Of a stretch of 64,000 nucleotides of DNA, positions 1 to 11,484 are shown in pieces. Below the pieces are notes generated by a model, which was not told the DNA's origin, did not search any database, and was given only the letters and a program-made list of their open reading frames with translations. The stretch covers positions 4,283,834 through 4,347,833 of the forward strand of contig CM067298.1 in NCBI GenBank assembly GCA_034231615.1, written 5' to 3'. The stretch comes from Meghimatium bilineatum. Its lineage: Eukaryota > Mollusca > Gastropoda > Stylommatophora > Philomycidae. The first letter of the stretch is position 1; the number at the start of each line of letters is the position of its first letter. Made by a program: the position numbers and the translations under genes.

Positions 1-330
1 ATGAGAAACGGTTCAGTACCCAATGGGCACAGGCACAGCACGTCCAATTACACGAGACAAGTTCATAGACAGTGGAACACCTCGTTTGAGTCAGACTAAG
101 AGCAAGAAAATCGTCTGGGCGAAGAGTCTCCATTACGCGTGCCTGGAGACAGATATAGAGGCTGTCACAGGCTAAGGGTAGCCCACCCGAATTGTCAAGG
201 CATGCCGAAATCGGATGTGCTAGGCCTACAAGGCGCATAACGGTGGCACAACGTAATCACGCTCCCGGCGGAAATCGCACGGATATCCGTGATGGTTACA
301 ATGGAGCGAACGAAAAACAAACAAACAAAC
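1..330 (+). mobile_element. 3' part of a retroposed repeat with (AAAC)n tail
   Basis: This stretch is related to the 3' part of the element at 13373-14635: both share a block reading GTTCAGTACCC.ATGGGCACAGGCAC, then GGATGTGCT, then CACGCTCCC(C)GGCGGAAATC, and end in GAGCGAACG. Here the end runs into an AAAC-repeat tail at about 313-330, whereas the other copy has a GAA-repeat tail. A simple-repeat tail on the 3' side is the mark of a non-LTR retroposon. No coding potential is visible, and the copy is cut by the window edge. It could be a SINE or the 3' end of a longer LINE. Confidence 0.6.
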
Positions 331-339
331 TGAGGGAAG

Positions 340-620
340 CAATGCAATAGAAAGCAGAGCAGCGAAAAATGAATTTTCTGGAGTTCACATAAAATATCCA
401 GTAAAAGGAAATGAAACCAACTGGAATCTTCTACTCCAACTACTCTGCAGAAGTACCTGTCCTAAACATTGTTACAGAAATAATTAAAAACACAATACGC
501 CAATGTCAACAGGTGGTATTTCTTACTGACTGTCCTACATGCCATTGACAGTGATATACTGCGGGACATGAATGAAGCCATACTGACCAAAAAAGTTCCA
601 CAATAGGGACATCCTGAGAG
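340..620 (+). pseudogene. LINE RNase H domain remnant
   Basis: Translation across several frames gives GIFYSNYSAE, then EIIKNT, then QCQQVVFLTD, which match the RNase H region of the antisense LINE at 4672-5319 (SNYSAEVQAL, QCQQVVFVID). The second catalytic glutamate and third aspartate region of RNase H are thus recognisable, but frameshifts and stops break the frame. It is a dead piece of an I-type LINE carrying RNase H. It directly follows the retroposed repeat at the window start, so the two may or may not be one insertion. Confidence 0.55.
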
Positions 621-699
621 AATTGACAGTAAAGAAAACTGGCTAAACAACAATGTTCGCCGCTCTAGAAAATTACAATGTTTTAGCCATATCATTTGA

Positions 700-905
700 C
701 ATGACATCCTATAGTGTAATGTAGGGGATTATGTCTGGACAAGAAAAAAGGTAGACAACGAAGAAGATTAAAAAAAAACCTATGATACTTACAGAAGTGG
801 AAACAATGGGCAGCAAGTCAATAGAAGAAGTAAAATTGCAGCCAGCAACATATGCGGAATCAAAACTTCTGTCTTATTTGCCACGAAAGGAATAAACTAA
901 TGAAG
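700..905 (+). pseudogene. RTE-like LINE 3'-end remnant
   Basis: The stretch encodes, with breaks, KIAASN then GIKTSVLFATKG. This lines up with the C-terminus of the better preserved RTE-like copy on the minus strand at 50729 (KLQAANR, RTKTSALCVACGTK). Only the last 60 or so codons are present, as expected for a 5'-truncated retrocopy. It is too decayed to encode anything. Confidence 0.45.
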
Positions 906-911
906 AAGATG

Positions 912-1094
912 GGTGCAAGCAGGGCCGGCCCCAACAATTTAGGGGCCCAATGCGAAACGGATTGCGCGGAGCCCAGTCTGGGTAGGGAAGAGGATAATAA
1001 AATAAATTCTAATATGAATTTATGGGCCTATGAAGTGCGGGGCCCACTGCGGCCGCATAGGTTGCACTGGCCTAAGACCGGCACTGGGTGCAAG
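912..1094. mobile_element. hAT-type MITE with 8-bp target duplication
   Basis: The element proper is 920-1086 (167 bp). It starts CAGGGCCGGCC and ends GACCGGCACTG, giving imperfect terminal inverted repeats (CAGGGCCGGCC against CAGTGCCGGTC). It is flanked by the 8-bp direct repeat GGTGCAAG at 912-919 and 1087-1094. An 8-bp duplication and CAG...CTG ends are the signature of hAT transposons. There is no transposase, so it is non-autonomous and was moved by a hAT transposase elsewhere. It sits just beyond the RTE remnant. Confidence 0.8.
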
Positions 1095-2185
1095 ATATCA
1101 AATACCACCTGAATATGACACTCACACGAGGATGAAGATATCTCAGAAATTAGGAAAAGCTGTGATGACTGTTACATCCTATCCAGGATATGCTACCTTA
1201 TAATAACGATGGTGAGTGAAGAATGTATGCAATCCACTCAAAACATCAGTAACATTTCCAATAGAATGCCACCTAGTGGGAGTAAAGTCACATGACCTAG
1301 TCTATACGCCATATTGTATAGAGCAAACACTTCCGGTGTTGTTGACAGAACATACTCGGATATTGTCAATATTTGTCAAATCTGTGAGCAAATTGCAACT
1401 TCAGGACTATTTGTTGAATTTATAATCATTTTGCATGTGTTCCCAAGGCTATAAAGACCGGTGAGTAACAGCTTTGTCTATGATAGGGTGTGAAATATTT
1501 GCATTATTATGTAAATTTTCCAATAATGAGTAGACTTAGGCGCCTTTTGGTCTTTTTTTAAAATTCACAACTTACTAGTTGATTGACTTAGGCCAGGCCT
1601 AGGTTATTCACAGCAGTACTATCACACCCAAGGCTAGGCCTAGGTTATTCACATGAGTAGTACTATCAGTGTATCACACCCATTGACAACACTGGCTGCT
1701 ACCTGTCAGTAGCACTACTACAGTATGAGTACACTGTGTACAGTGTACGGCACACCTTGACAACACGCACAGTCTGCTACACTTACACTAAGTTACACTT
1801 ACACTGTAGAATGATTGTTGATTTAGCACAATGTCACAATATTTTCTCAGCATAACTAACATGTAAGTTACAGTTATACAATAGCAATACAGTCACCAAT
1901 CGACTTCACTGGCTAGTCAGTAGTACTACTAGACCCATTGACATACACATAGAATAATGCATTCTTTAATTCTACTAATTGTGTAGGCCGTATAATTTTA
2001 ATGAACAGGCCTAATCAATTAATAAGTAAATACAATCATAGAACATAGACATTCATTAATATTAAATACTTTAAAGTTTAAATAGATATAAATCGTGATT
2101 ATTAAGTAAGTGTTGAGTATTAGACCTATGTATGTTTAATGGCATGCTTATGAAGAATAATAGGAATATTCGCTAAGAGACAGAA
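1095..2185. other. no gene seen; one short duplication
   Basis: About 1.1 kb of AT-rich DNA without a credible reading frame. A segment containing GGCCTAGGTTATTCACA, AGTACTATCA and CACACCCA occurs twice in tandem at about 1590-1682. The remainder shows nothing I recognise. Confidence 0.5.
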
Positions 2186-2470
2186 TGAGAACATTAAATG
2201 ATTACACAAAAAAAACCCGTCACCATCCAATCGTGGAATATATTAAGAGACAACAGATCAAATGGTTTGCAGACTACCATCAGACAGCATACTGTGCTAC
2301 ACAGATACAGTGAAGGCGGACCTAGAGGTCGACCACGAAAATGATGGACCACCAAAATAAAAGAGGCTACAAATTCCACAATATTTTCAAAACACAAGAG
2401 GGTCGGCTCCAGAAAACTTTTCTACCCCAGATGCTAAAAGGCAACAAAGGGTTTAGCGAATAGATATAAT
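2186..2470 (+). pseudogene. 5'-truncated RTE-like LINE tail
   Basis: Pieces read IVEYIKRQQIKWFA, then EGGPRGRPRK, and end KGNKGFSE* at about 2463. The same C-terminal sequence closes the minus-strand RTE copy at 24838 (EYIKSQQIKWFAHISR, KGNKGFSE). After the stop both copies continue GAATAGATA, so this is the true 3' terminus of the subfamily. Only about 90 codons remain, with indels. It is a dead-on-arrival retrocopy. Confidence 0.7.
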
Positions 2471-4335
2471 TAAATTAAATTAAGCCCCTATTAAGTTGTT
2501 AGGCATAAGCAAATTTAATGATTAGGCCTATAGGCTTCGCTTATTTGCAGTCTTAGCTTAAATGAATAGTCATTTAAAAACAATTTTATCACATTAGGCA
2601 AGCCCAACTAAAATATACGCCTATAGTAATATAATAAGCCTAGACCTATTCTTCATATGGAGGCCATAGCCTTAGGGCCTATGATAGGATAATTTTATAG
2701 ATTATTATTTTAGATTGGTCCTATCTAAAATCTTAATCAATAAAAATATTTTTGGATGCGATGTCAAGTTTGATAGATGAAGGTGTTTGGAAACCATGAC
2801 AATGAAACAGTTTTGCAGATATAGGTGGCCTAATAATTTGATAACATTATTGCATATTATTTGCAAAGTTCAGCTAGTTATTATTACCATGCTAGACAAC
2901 TTTAGAATACAAATAAATTCTATTTGATGAAAGTATAGTACAAAAAATGGAAAGGAACACACTGCAATTTAAATGTTCAACAGTTCATTATGTGATATAT
3001 CAAACAAGTAAGCAGAGATAGGTATGAACACAATTGTCCAGCACTAACGTTTTTTGCAGTCTACAGTTGAGCTTATGTTATGATTTACATTTATGTATGT
3101 TCTTAATTCAACTTATTGAATAATTCTACTGAATATATAGCCTGTCTTGTGTTTGCTAGTAAAAGGGGTATTGTCTGACTTAACATTGTAATCAGATATG
3201 TACGGAACCAAAGAACTGCAGATAACTCTGAGTCAAGAAGACTTGTCCAATGGTGTAGACATCAAGCAATGTACAAAAGAAGAAAAGAATTGCCTCATTT
3301 ATGTAGTTTTCTTCTGTCACTCCTTTATATCTTATATTTCATCTTCCATTGATGCTATTCTGATTCATGTGATTATTAAATGCAATAGTTGGCTTCATAA
3401 CAGAACACAATGATTAAATCCTTTGATAGCGTTTGATGTCACTGGAATACAGTGTCAGAAAAGTTATAGCTGTGAAGAGCTAATAATAATAAGACATTAC
3501 TCAAGACTGTTTACAGCTAAAAGGATTATTTGATCATCATGAACTGAAAAATTAACCTGCAATATTTGCTCAAACGGTGAAGCAACTCATATCTGATGTG
3601 GTGATTAGTATTTCTTATCTTTGCTGAAATGTGTGTGATGTTAGCTTTTATCATTGATCTTTCTACTAACAAAATCTCACCAAAAGCACACAGGTTTATC
3701 TTTGACTTAAAAAATCAATCATTTGTCCATGTCTCTTGGAAAAATAGACTCCCTGCCCACATTTTTCTGAGACACCTTTTGTATGATACCACACCACTTT
3801 CTCTATTATTCCTTTGTTCGTGTACTCTGTCATGATCAGCTATTTATACATTTCAAGACTTGGTTATAGGACATAATGTTACTTCAATCTCTTTTCATGT
3901 ATCACACAGATATTTTCAGCCGCATTAATAATTGTTTGTCTCTCCCTATCTAATTAGAAAACTGAACAAATGATTTTACCCAGAGTCTTTTTGTGTTCAA
4001 GATCTTCAGCCTTCCTATTTGTAGTACTCGGTTGCTGGTTGTTTCTTGCAGAAATTTAGCGTTTGACATGGTGCCCAGTATTTCACAGTCTACAGCACTG
4101 CTGTCTTCCTCGCTGTGTTTGGTGATATTTAAGTCTCTCCCATGTCTAGGTCGTGATGCCATTGACATCAATGCAGTTTCAAACATCTGCCCCTAATGAA
4201 TGAGTTATAATACATAATTATAGCAATTGTCGACTGGAAGCATTAGTTATTCTCGTTGTGATGTCTTCAACATTTCTGGACATATATACATTTTGTGAAA
4301 AGTGCAATTCTGCACCTACGTACATTTTTTGACAA
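2471..4335. other. no gene seen
   Basis: About 1.9 kb of AT-rich sequence. Open frames are short (under 80 codons) and show no domain I recognise. A 78-codon minus frame at 3950-4186 has mixed, protein-like composition but no homologue I can name and no splice context, so I do not call it. Confidence 0.5.
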
Positions 4336-4339
4336 GTTT

Positions 4340-4558
4340 GTTGTTTGTTTGTTTAGTAGGGGTTTCGCCTCATTTGGTCATGCCCGCCTCTTTCAACCTA
4401 GGATGGGTGTCCATGTTGGTTATACGTTTGGGGACCTGTGGTGTTTGTGGCTTATCTGCCTGGTTGGTGCTAGGATTTGGCTATCCAGTCGGGTTCGCTG
4501 CTGAGCCTCCTAGCAGCAGTCCTTGTAGGGACTATGGTGTGGCTTTTCTTTGCTTGTG
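4340..4558 (-). mobile_element. retroposed repeat, minus strand, (AAAC)n tail
   Basis: Read on the minus strand the segment runs from GTCACAAGCAAAG at about 4558 to GAGGCGAAACCCC, followed by a tail of AAAC repeats (seen on + as TTTGTTTGTTTGTTT at 4336-4352). A 3' simple-repeat tail suggests a SINE or a truncated LINE 3' UTR. No coding sequence is visible, and the 5' end is uncertain. Confidence 0.45.
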
Positions 4559-4671
4559 ACATATTTTTTCATCAAGTGACATATGATGTATATACTTGAA
4601 CTTCAACAATATCTTGTTACCCATGAACTCTGTGCACTGCACCTATCCAACCACAATAAGATGATTTATTG

Positions 4672-5345
4672 TTATGATTCACTTAATATACATTTATTCT
4701 GTGTTGGTGCAAAAGAGCGCTTGTGATGGCCAAAGTACCGGGTCACTTCTCGTATGGCTTCCTTCAGGTCTGGCAGTTTATCACTCTCAAGGGCTTGTAG
4801 GACAGACATAGCATCAATAACAAATACCACCTGTTGGCATTGGCTTGTTGTGTTTTTAATTATTTCTGCAGCAATATTTAAAGCTTGTACTTCTGCAGAG
4901 TAGTTGGAGCAGAATATTCCAGTTGGTGAACATGTGGATTCATTTTCTTTTTCTGGATATTTTATGTACACGCCAGCACCTCCATTCTTCACTGCTCTGG
5001 TTGCTGATCCGTCGGTATATACTTGTATACATGCTTCTCTGGGGTACATATCTTCAATCATGTTGCATACTATTGTTTTCTTTTGGAGAGTATTCAGTTC
5101 TATCATAGTGTGGTAGTTGTTTATGGTGGTTCTGATAGTGAGATTTGGATATTGCTCCCACGGAATGTGAAAACATGTTGGTGTTATCTCTCTTGTTATG
5201 TCTGGTAGTTCTTTCTTATATTCTCTGTGTATTTTTTTGGATCGGTGTATAAAACTGCCCCTCTTCAGATTTCCACCAGCTAGATCACAGTATCTGGCCC
5301 TCATTGGATGTACTGGCATGCTCTTGTACTTTTCTGAATGTATGT
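4672..5345 (-). pseudogene. I-type LINE fragment with RNase H domain
   Basis: A 215-codon minus frame (4672-5319) covers the linker after RT and most of an RNase H domain: IQVYTDGSATR holds the first catalytic Asp, SNYSAEVQAL the Glu, and FVIDAMSVLQAL the next Asp. It aligns along its length with the corresponding part of the LINE at 35113-39177 (RVYTDGSAQNA, NNYDAEIQAI, FLTDARSVLQAL) but is clearly a different subfamily. The fourth catalytic region (GNEKAD in the other copy) is missing because the frame diverges near its end, and the whole RT and endonuclease are absent. It is not a functional protein. Confidence 0.75.
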
Positions 5346-5431
5346 GTAATGGCAGTTATTATTCTAATGATCATGTAAGGGAAAGTAATGTCGAAGTGGC
5401 TGTGTATAGTAAGTGTGTGCTTTTTAAATAG

Positions 5432-6178
5432 GAGCAACTAACTTTGTTAATCAATATAGCTAACTACAAACATGGGGGGGGGGTAACTCTGTTAATCAAT
5501 ATAGCTAACTACAAACATGGGGGGGGGGGTAACTCTGTTAATCAATATAGCTAACTACAAACATTGGGAGGGGGGGGTAACTCTGTTAATCAATATAGCT
5601 AACTACAAACATGGGGGGGGTAACTCTGTTAATCAATATAGCTAACTACAAACATGGGGGGGGGGTAACTCTGTTAATCAATATAGCTAACTACAAACAT
5701 TGGGGGGGGGGGTAACTCTGTTAATCAATATAGCTAACTACAAACATGGGGGGGGGGTAACTCTGTTAATCAATATAGCTAACCACAAACATGGGGGGGG
5801 GTAACTCTGTTAATAAATATAGCTAACCACAAACATGGGGGGGGGTAACTCTGTTAATAAATATAGCTAACTACAAACATGGGGGGGGGGTAACTCTGTT
5901 AATCAATATAGCTAACTACAAACATGGGGTGGGGGTAACTCTGTTAATCAATATAGCTAACCACAAACATGGGGGGGGGGTAACTCTGTTAATCAATATA
6001 GCTAACCACAAGCATGGGTGGTAACTCTGTTAATCAATATAGCTAACTACATACATGTGGGGGGGGGGGTAACTCTTAATATAGCTAGCTAACCACAAAC
6101 ATGGGGGGTAACTATTAATATAGCTAGCTAACCACAAACATGGGGGGTAACTCTTAATATAGCTAGCTAACCACAAAT
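5432..6178. repeat. about 44-bp minisatellite with a variable G-tract
   Basis: Roughly 16 tandem copies of TAACTCTGTTAATCAATATA followed by GCTAACTACAAACAT and a run of about 6-11 G. Length variation between units is almost all in the G-run. The last three units are degenerate: they lack CTGTTAATCA and carry a duplicated GCTA. No protein is implied. Confidence 0.9.
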
Positions 6179-7394
6179 GTAGTCATCAACTCTGTTAATC
6201 AGTATAGCGAAGATTATTTTTAAGGGCTAAAAATCTAATCTCAGATGTAATCAATATAGCTAACTTGAGTATAGCGTCTGCGTGTAAAAGAAGCTTATTT
6301 CAATATAAGAAGTAACAATTTTTGGTCTCAACCAGGATTTCTGTTACTGTTCAGGATGACAGATCTAGATTATAGAACATCTTGTAATTCTCATTACGAG
6401 TTAGTTACTGATTAAATGTGAAACCACTGGTGATACTGCTGCAAGTTTCCTCTTTATTTTAATGTCTGCTTAATTATGCTGTGTGGTGTCATCTGTGGTG
6501 ATGCCAACAAAAAAGTGGCCAGATCGACCATTTACAGATGACTAGTTCATAACGAAATGCAATTTGATGCGGCTTGAACTTATTACATGCATGACTGAAA
6601 CTCATTATGTGTCACATTTCAACAGATGGAACAACTTTTAATGATATCCGGCATTGTTTAGTTTGAAAAAAAAATTAAAGTGGTTCTTAAACTCTAGACT
6701 GGTGGGTGTCACGCGTGCTCAGCTTGTAGTGATCAGTTACTGTTAGCAAAGCTGTTGCTCATTGAGAAAGCAAGAGAGAAGTGCATGTAGGTAGACATAC
6801 ATTCTAGAACCCTAGTCAATGTTGGAGTGAGAAAAGGAAAGTTTGATAGCGGGATCAGCCACATGCATCTAAATACAAGGACTAAAACACATCACACTTA
6901 AGGGAGTTTTCCTTGGTTATTTCTCACGTAAACCCTAGTCTCATGACTAGAAAACACGCACTTCTCATACGGCTAGTGACATAAAGTATAGGAAATGTCA
7001 GCAGTGAGATCCGTCGCATCAGTCACAAAGACTGATCAGTCAGTCTCATGGTCAGGTGTTGATTACGCGATCTTCGGGTCAATAAAAAAAAAGACTAATT
7101 TTCGTTCCCTGATCCTATAGACACTCCCATTTCAAACATTCTTTGTATGTGTACTTTCTGAGTCTCATTGACATCACTGCATCTTGAAATTAATCTATGA
7201 CTGCCCTAATCAAGTCTTAGTCCACTACAAGTCTTAATCAAACTTTCTTAGTCTCATTGACAGCATCTTCATCATGAAATTAATTTATGACTGCCTAATA
7301 AAGTCTGCTTTATCTCTTCTCAGCATTGTGCGTCTATCGCTGCATTGCCTGCAGGCTCTCTTGTTTCCTATGACCAGGGCAGTATATCTATGCT
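6179..7394. other. no gene seen
   Basis: About 1.2 kb of unique-looking sequence between two minisatellites. The longest frames are short and featureless. Weak internal duplication near 7160-7300 (GTCTCATTGACA, GCATCTT, GAAATTAAT) is the only structure I see. Confidence 0.5.
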
Positions 7395-7885
7395 TTATAC
7401 TGTAGGAGACGGTCAGGTCTATTAGTTGAGAGAAGTATGTACCGTACCTACTGTAGGAGACGGTCAGGTCTATTAGTTGAGAGAAGTATGTACCGTACTT
7501 ACTGTAGTAGACGGTCGGGTGCATTAGTTGAGAGAAGTATGTACCGTACTTACTGTAGTAGACGGTCGGGTCTATTAGTTGAGAGAAGTATGTACCGTAC
7601 TTACTGTAGTGGACGGTCGGGTGCATTAGTTGAGAGAAGTATGTACCGTACTTACTGTAGTGGACGGTCGGGTGCATTAGTATAGAGAAGTATGTACCGT
7701 ACCTACTATAGTGGACGGTCGGGTGCATTAGTTGAGAGAAGTATGTACCGTACTTACTGTAGTAGACGGTCGGGTGCATTAGTTGAGAGAAGTATGTACC
7801 GTACTTACTGTAGTGGACGGTCGGGTCTATTAGTTGAGAGAAGTATGTACCGTACTTACTGTAGTGGACGGTCGGCTCTATATAC
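7395..7885. repeat. 51-bp minisatellite
   Basis: About nine units start near each GAGAGAAGTATGTACCGTAC and continue TTACTGTAGTAGACGGTCGG then a variable GTCTATTAGTT or GTGCATTAGTT. Because 51 is a multiple of three and the unit has no stop in some frames, long periodic open frames appear on both strands. They are by-products of the repeat. A single orphan unit lies 2 kb away at about 9884-9928. Confidence 0.92.
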
Positions 7886-7989
7886 TTTGGTGCCTTGTTG
7901 TAAATGTTATAGAAAGGGTATACGAATATTCGCTTCAGGTCATCCATGAAACCATCAGGTTTGGAAATAGGTCATATTCTCTCAGGACA

Positions 7990-8828
7990 CAGTTAATTGA
8001 AGCTGCTGGCACTGTAACCTGATAACTGACTGAAGCTATTGGGGCTGTAACCTGATAACTGACTGAAACTATTGTTGCTTTAACCTGATAACTGACTGAA
8101 TCTATTGGGGCTGTAACGTGATAACTGACTGAATCTATTGGGGCTGTAACCTGATAACTGACTGAAACTATTGTTGCTTTAACCTGATAACTGACTGAAG
8201 CTATTGGGGCTGTAACGTGATAACTGACTGAATCTATTGGGGCTGTAACATGATAACTGACTGAAACTATTGTTGCTTTAACCTGATAACGGACTGAAGC
8301 TATTGGGGCTGTAACGTGATAACTGACTGAATCTATTGGGGCTGTAACATGATAACTGACTGAAACTATTGTTGCTTTAACCTGATAACGGACTGAAGCT
8401 ATTGGGGCTGTAACGTGATAACTGACTGAAACTATTGTTGCTTTAACCTGATAACGGACTGAAGCTATTGGGGCTGTAACGTGATAACTGACTGAACCTA
8501 TTGGGGCTGTAACCTGATAACTGACTGAAACTATTGTTGCTTTAACCTGATAACTGACTGAAACTATTGTTGCTTTAACCTGATAACTGACTGAAGCTAT
8601 TGGGGCTGTAACGTGATAACTGACTGAATTTATTGGGGCTGTAACGTGATAACTGACTGAATCTATTGGGGCTGTAACGTGATAACTGACTGAAACTATT
8701 GTTGCTTTAACCTGATAACTGACTGAAACTATTGTTGCTTTAACCTGATAACTGACTGAAACTATTGTTGCTTTAACCTGATAACTGACTGAAACTATTG
8801 TTGCTTTAACCTGATAACTGACTGAAGA
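7990..8828. repeat. 33-bp minisatellite with two unit types
   Basis: About 25 units of ACCTGATAACTGACTGAA plus a variable half, either ACTATTGTTGCTTTA (type A) or CTATTGGGGCTGTA (type B). Types are interspersed, in places in a repeating A-B-B order, and type A blocks end the array. The minus strand is open through it (7935-8876) with an 11-residue period because 33 is divisible by three. I see no start context, splice site or domain that would make it a gene. Confidence 0.92.
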
Positions 8829-9440
8829 ACAAAAAGAACTATTGTTATTAAATTCTTCAACCAAACACACGTTCATGTTTTAGAAAGAGAACATTGAGAT
8901 TAGTTACAACTATTACCACCTGAATACACATCACACAGATTACAATGTGGCATATCTTGTCCCTCACTCGCTGACTGGCTGTAACGGGTTAGCTCACAGA
9001 TAACCCACGATTGTATGAGCAAACACATTTGTGCGCGAGAGATAACTTATCTCAGAATATCGCTCCCGTTTTCTCTCCCCTGAAATAATACACTTTACAA
9101 TATAAATATGTTTTTGTTTTCTTATCAAAAATAACTAACCATACTCTCCAAATAACTGTCTTATTTACTGGCTGGTTCACGCATGAAATTAAATTTAAAG
9201 CCAATAAACGCTGTCTCTAGGAGAGATAGAGACGCCTACGATCTTCCTGGAACGAAATTAACAGCCTGTCGTATTCCAGGGTACTTTGACAAACGATGCT
9301 GGGAAATGAAAGAGTGCATATAGTTGAAGAACTGAATAGGGGTTGAGGGATAGAATTGTAAATATGTTTACTTTGTTCCTCCAACTCTAGACAGAAGATG
9401 AACGTTTATATCCAACATGTTGCATATCCAGGACAGGGTG
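8829..9440. other. no gene seen
   Basis: About 600 bp of AT-rich unique sequence between the 33-bp array and a LINE fragment. Nothing recognisable. Confidence 0.5.
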
Positions 9441-9800
9441 TACTAGTCATCACATCATTTCTAAATTTCTACCGATCTTAAGCCAATCTTCCTGCTTCTG
9501 TATCATGTTCAGGTGTTCTTTGATATCTTGTGTCCATCTTCTTCCTGTTCTACCTCGTTTTCGTTTCACGTACACAATTCATGAATGATTGTCTTGTCTC
9601 GGTTATCGTGTCGTTTGATATATTCGAAATGTGTAATTTTCCAGAGAGAACCTTGTTTAGCCAGTTTTCTTTTACTTTCAGTTCCCCCAGGATGTCTGTA
9701 TTGGTGATATATTTTTTTTATCCATGGTATTCTGAGGATTCTTCTGTAACATTTTCTTTCACACGCTTATCTACTATACTTTTCTAAATTGTCTCATCTC
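9440..9800 (-). pseudogene. RTE-like LINE 3' fragment, minus strand
   Basis: On the minus strand the stretch translates in pieces such as ENWLNKVLSG, KLHISNISN and RKKMDTRYQRT, followed by a short C-terminus. These correspond to the conserved region after RT in RTE elements (EDWLLNNIL, hydrophilic loop, RRWTDDI). The fragment at 49110-49480 contains the same string on + (TTCTTTGATAT.TTGTGTCCATC). It is decayed by several frameshifts. Confidence 0.5.
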
Positions 9801-9825
9801 ATCACAAGCTAGTCATATGTCTCCT

Positions 9826-9980
9826 AGTAATCACATTTCATTTTTTGACATGATTATTTTTTATCGGTATATATTCGGGTCTTTTAGTTGAGAGAAGTAT
9901 GTACCGTACCTACTGTAGTAGACGGTCACATTACATTTTTTGAAATGATTATTTTTGGTAATCACATTATATTTTGACAA
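9826..9980. repeat. orphan 51-bp unit inside a short AT-rich duplication
   Basis: Positions 9884-9928 hold one complete copy of the 51-bp minisatellite unit (TTAGTTGAGAGAAGTATGTA then CCGTACCTACTGTAGTAGAC). On both sides lie copies of an unrelated segment, TAATCACATT(T/A)CATTTTTTGA then ATGATTATTTTT. The unit therefore seems to have been inserted into, or captured with, a local tandem repeat. Confidence 0.75.
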
Positions 9981-10790
9981 TAACAGTTATTTCTCCTGCG
10001 CAACTCATATCGGGCACAGAGAATCCACAGGTTGAGAATCCCTGCCCCAAACGCTTGTTGGCGAAGTATAGACGAGAGAGTGTGACATAACTTGTGCTAA
10101 TCCTTGTCGCGCTACTGTGAAATGTATACGCACACAAAATATATCATCTGCTGCTCTCATTGTGTTCATGGGCTAGAAAGACCTGCGTACATATATACAC
10201 TCATTTATGTATATGTTCACTGAGTGTTTGTAACGTTTGCTGCAATAATGAGTAATCTGTGGGATAAATTACCCTTGGAATTCTTTCATATGTGAGTAAA
10301 TTAACCCATAATGTTGATGTGTACGAGAAATGAAAGAGTGGAAACACTGATTGATCCGTTATTCTGCTTCTTTGTTAGTTCTCAAACTCCCGAAGGCTAG
10401 CTTCTCTCCAGAGAATTACATATCGCTTGTAGGTTCGTCCTGCGTGGTACAAGATGATGATCGCTTGTATAGCACGCTGTCATCTTTTCTCCCTCGTCTG
10501 ATTATTTGTCTACAGTCATGGTTACTGGATTTATTGTGGCATTTTTCGGATGCTATCTGACCTGGCCAGACACCCATTCATGATGCAGTGCGATGAAGGT
10601 CAATCATACTGCTGTCATGGATATCCTTTGATATTTATATGTTATTGCATGACCATTACAATATAAGTCCTGTTGGCTAATTGGAAAACCATTTTGTGAA
10701 TGATTTGAAGATTCCCGCGATTTGCATTGGTCACTATGTTTGTACTTTTTGTCGACAGTCAATGAAAATAACGCGAAAAATCACATGCGT
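9981..10790. other. no gene seen; a solo hAT terminus
   Basis: GGTTGAGAATCCCTG at 10030-10044 is identical to the right terminus of the hAT element ending at 28334, so a broken relative probably ended here. I cannot find its partner end. The rest of these 800 bp shows no gene. Confidence 0.4.
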
Positions 10791-10794
10791 TCTC

Positions 10795-10980
10795 GTAAAA
10801 TGAGTTCTTTGGGAGGGGGACAAAGACCTGACCAAAATTGACAGACGACATTAAAGATAACATGAATACATAGTTGGAAAATACAAGCCACATGACCAAC
10901 ACAGAGAAGGGTTCAGGGAGTTCATTGGGAAGACAACATTCTGGAGAGAATACGTCACATGGCACATAGAGACAAGTAAT
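10795..10980 (+). pseudogene. 5'-truncated RTE-like LINE tail
   Basis: TTGACAGACGACATTAAAGA, then ACACAGAGAAGGGTTCAGGG, then TTCATTGGGAAGACAACATTC, then TGGAGAGAATACGTCACATG. It translates in pieces as TDDIKDNMN, REGFREFIG and KTTFWREYVTW. It closely matches the small insertion at 34868-35018. Only the last 50 or so codons of the LINE are present, which is typical of abortive target-primed reverse transcription. Confidence 0.65.
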
Positions 10981-11365
10981 GTTGGGATATTTTATTAAAG
11001 ATGTTTCTGAAAACTTGCACCAAGTAGCGAATAACTGTAGAATATGTTGAAGATGTTTATATGGACATATAACAGACACATGGACACACACAGACAGTAG
11101 AACATTGACTCCAAAACTGTTGTCTTCATGGCAAGACAGAGCCGAGATATGACCATCTCCGACCTGCCTAAAAGAAGACAAGCATGAGACAGATGGCCAC
11201 TTTAATAATAAAATATTAGTGAGGTCATGTGAACGATCGACGAAGACGGACAAACACACAATGTCAAGATTGCAAACCTAGTATCGAGATAGACATAAAC
11301 AGTTCAGTACATTGATGAAATAGGTTTATTGATTTTCTATGTGATGGACCACCGTTTTAATCTTT

Positions 11366-11480
11366 TAGGCTGTAAAACAGTGTTAAAAAAGGATGCAAAA
11401 CAGTGTTTATAAAAGGCTGTAAAACAGTGTTAAAAAAGGCTGTAAAACAGTGTTTATAAAAGGCTGTAAAACAGTGTTCA
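11366..11480. repeat. short tandem repeat, about 22-24 bp x 5
   Basis: Five copies of GGCTGTAAAACAGTGTT followed by either AAAAAA or TATAAAA. The array abuts the 5' side of the RTE copy that starts near 11485. Confidence 0.85.
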
Positions 11481-11484
11481 AAAA

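Noticed and set aside
3950..4186. 78-codon minus frame of protein-like composition
   Set aside because: No domain, no homologue I can name, no splice signals that extend it, and an equally long frame on the other strand.
7285..8876. Long periodic frames on both strands that could pass for repeat proteins
   Set aside because: Periods of 51 and 33 bp are multiples of three, so open frames arise by chance on both strands. Units vary without a synonymous bias that I can see.
10759..11259. 166-codon minus frame
   Set aside because: It is antisense to a recognisable + strand LINE tail (10795-10980) and has no domain.
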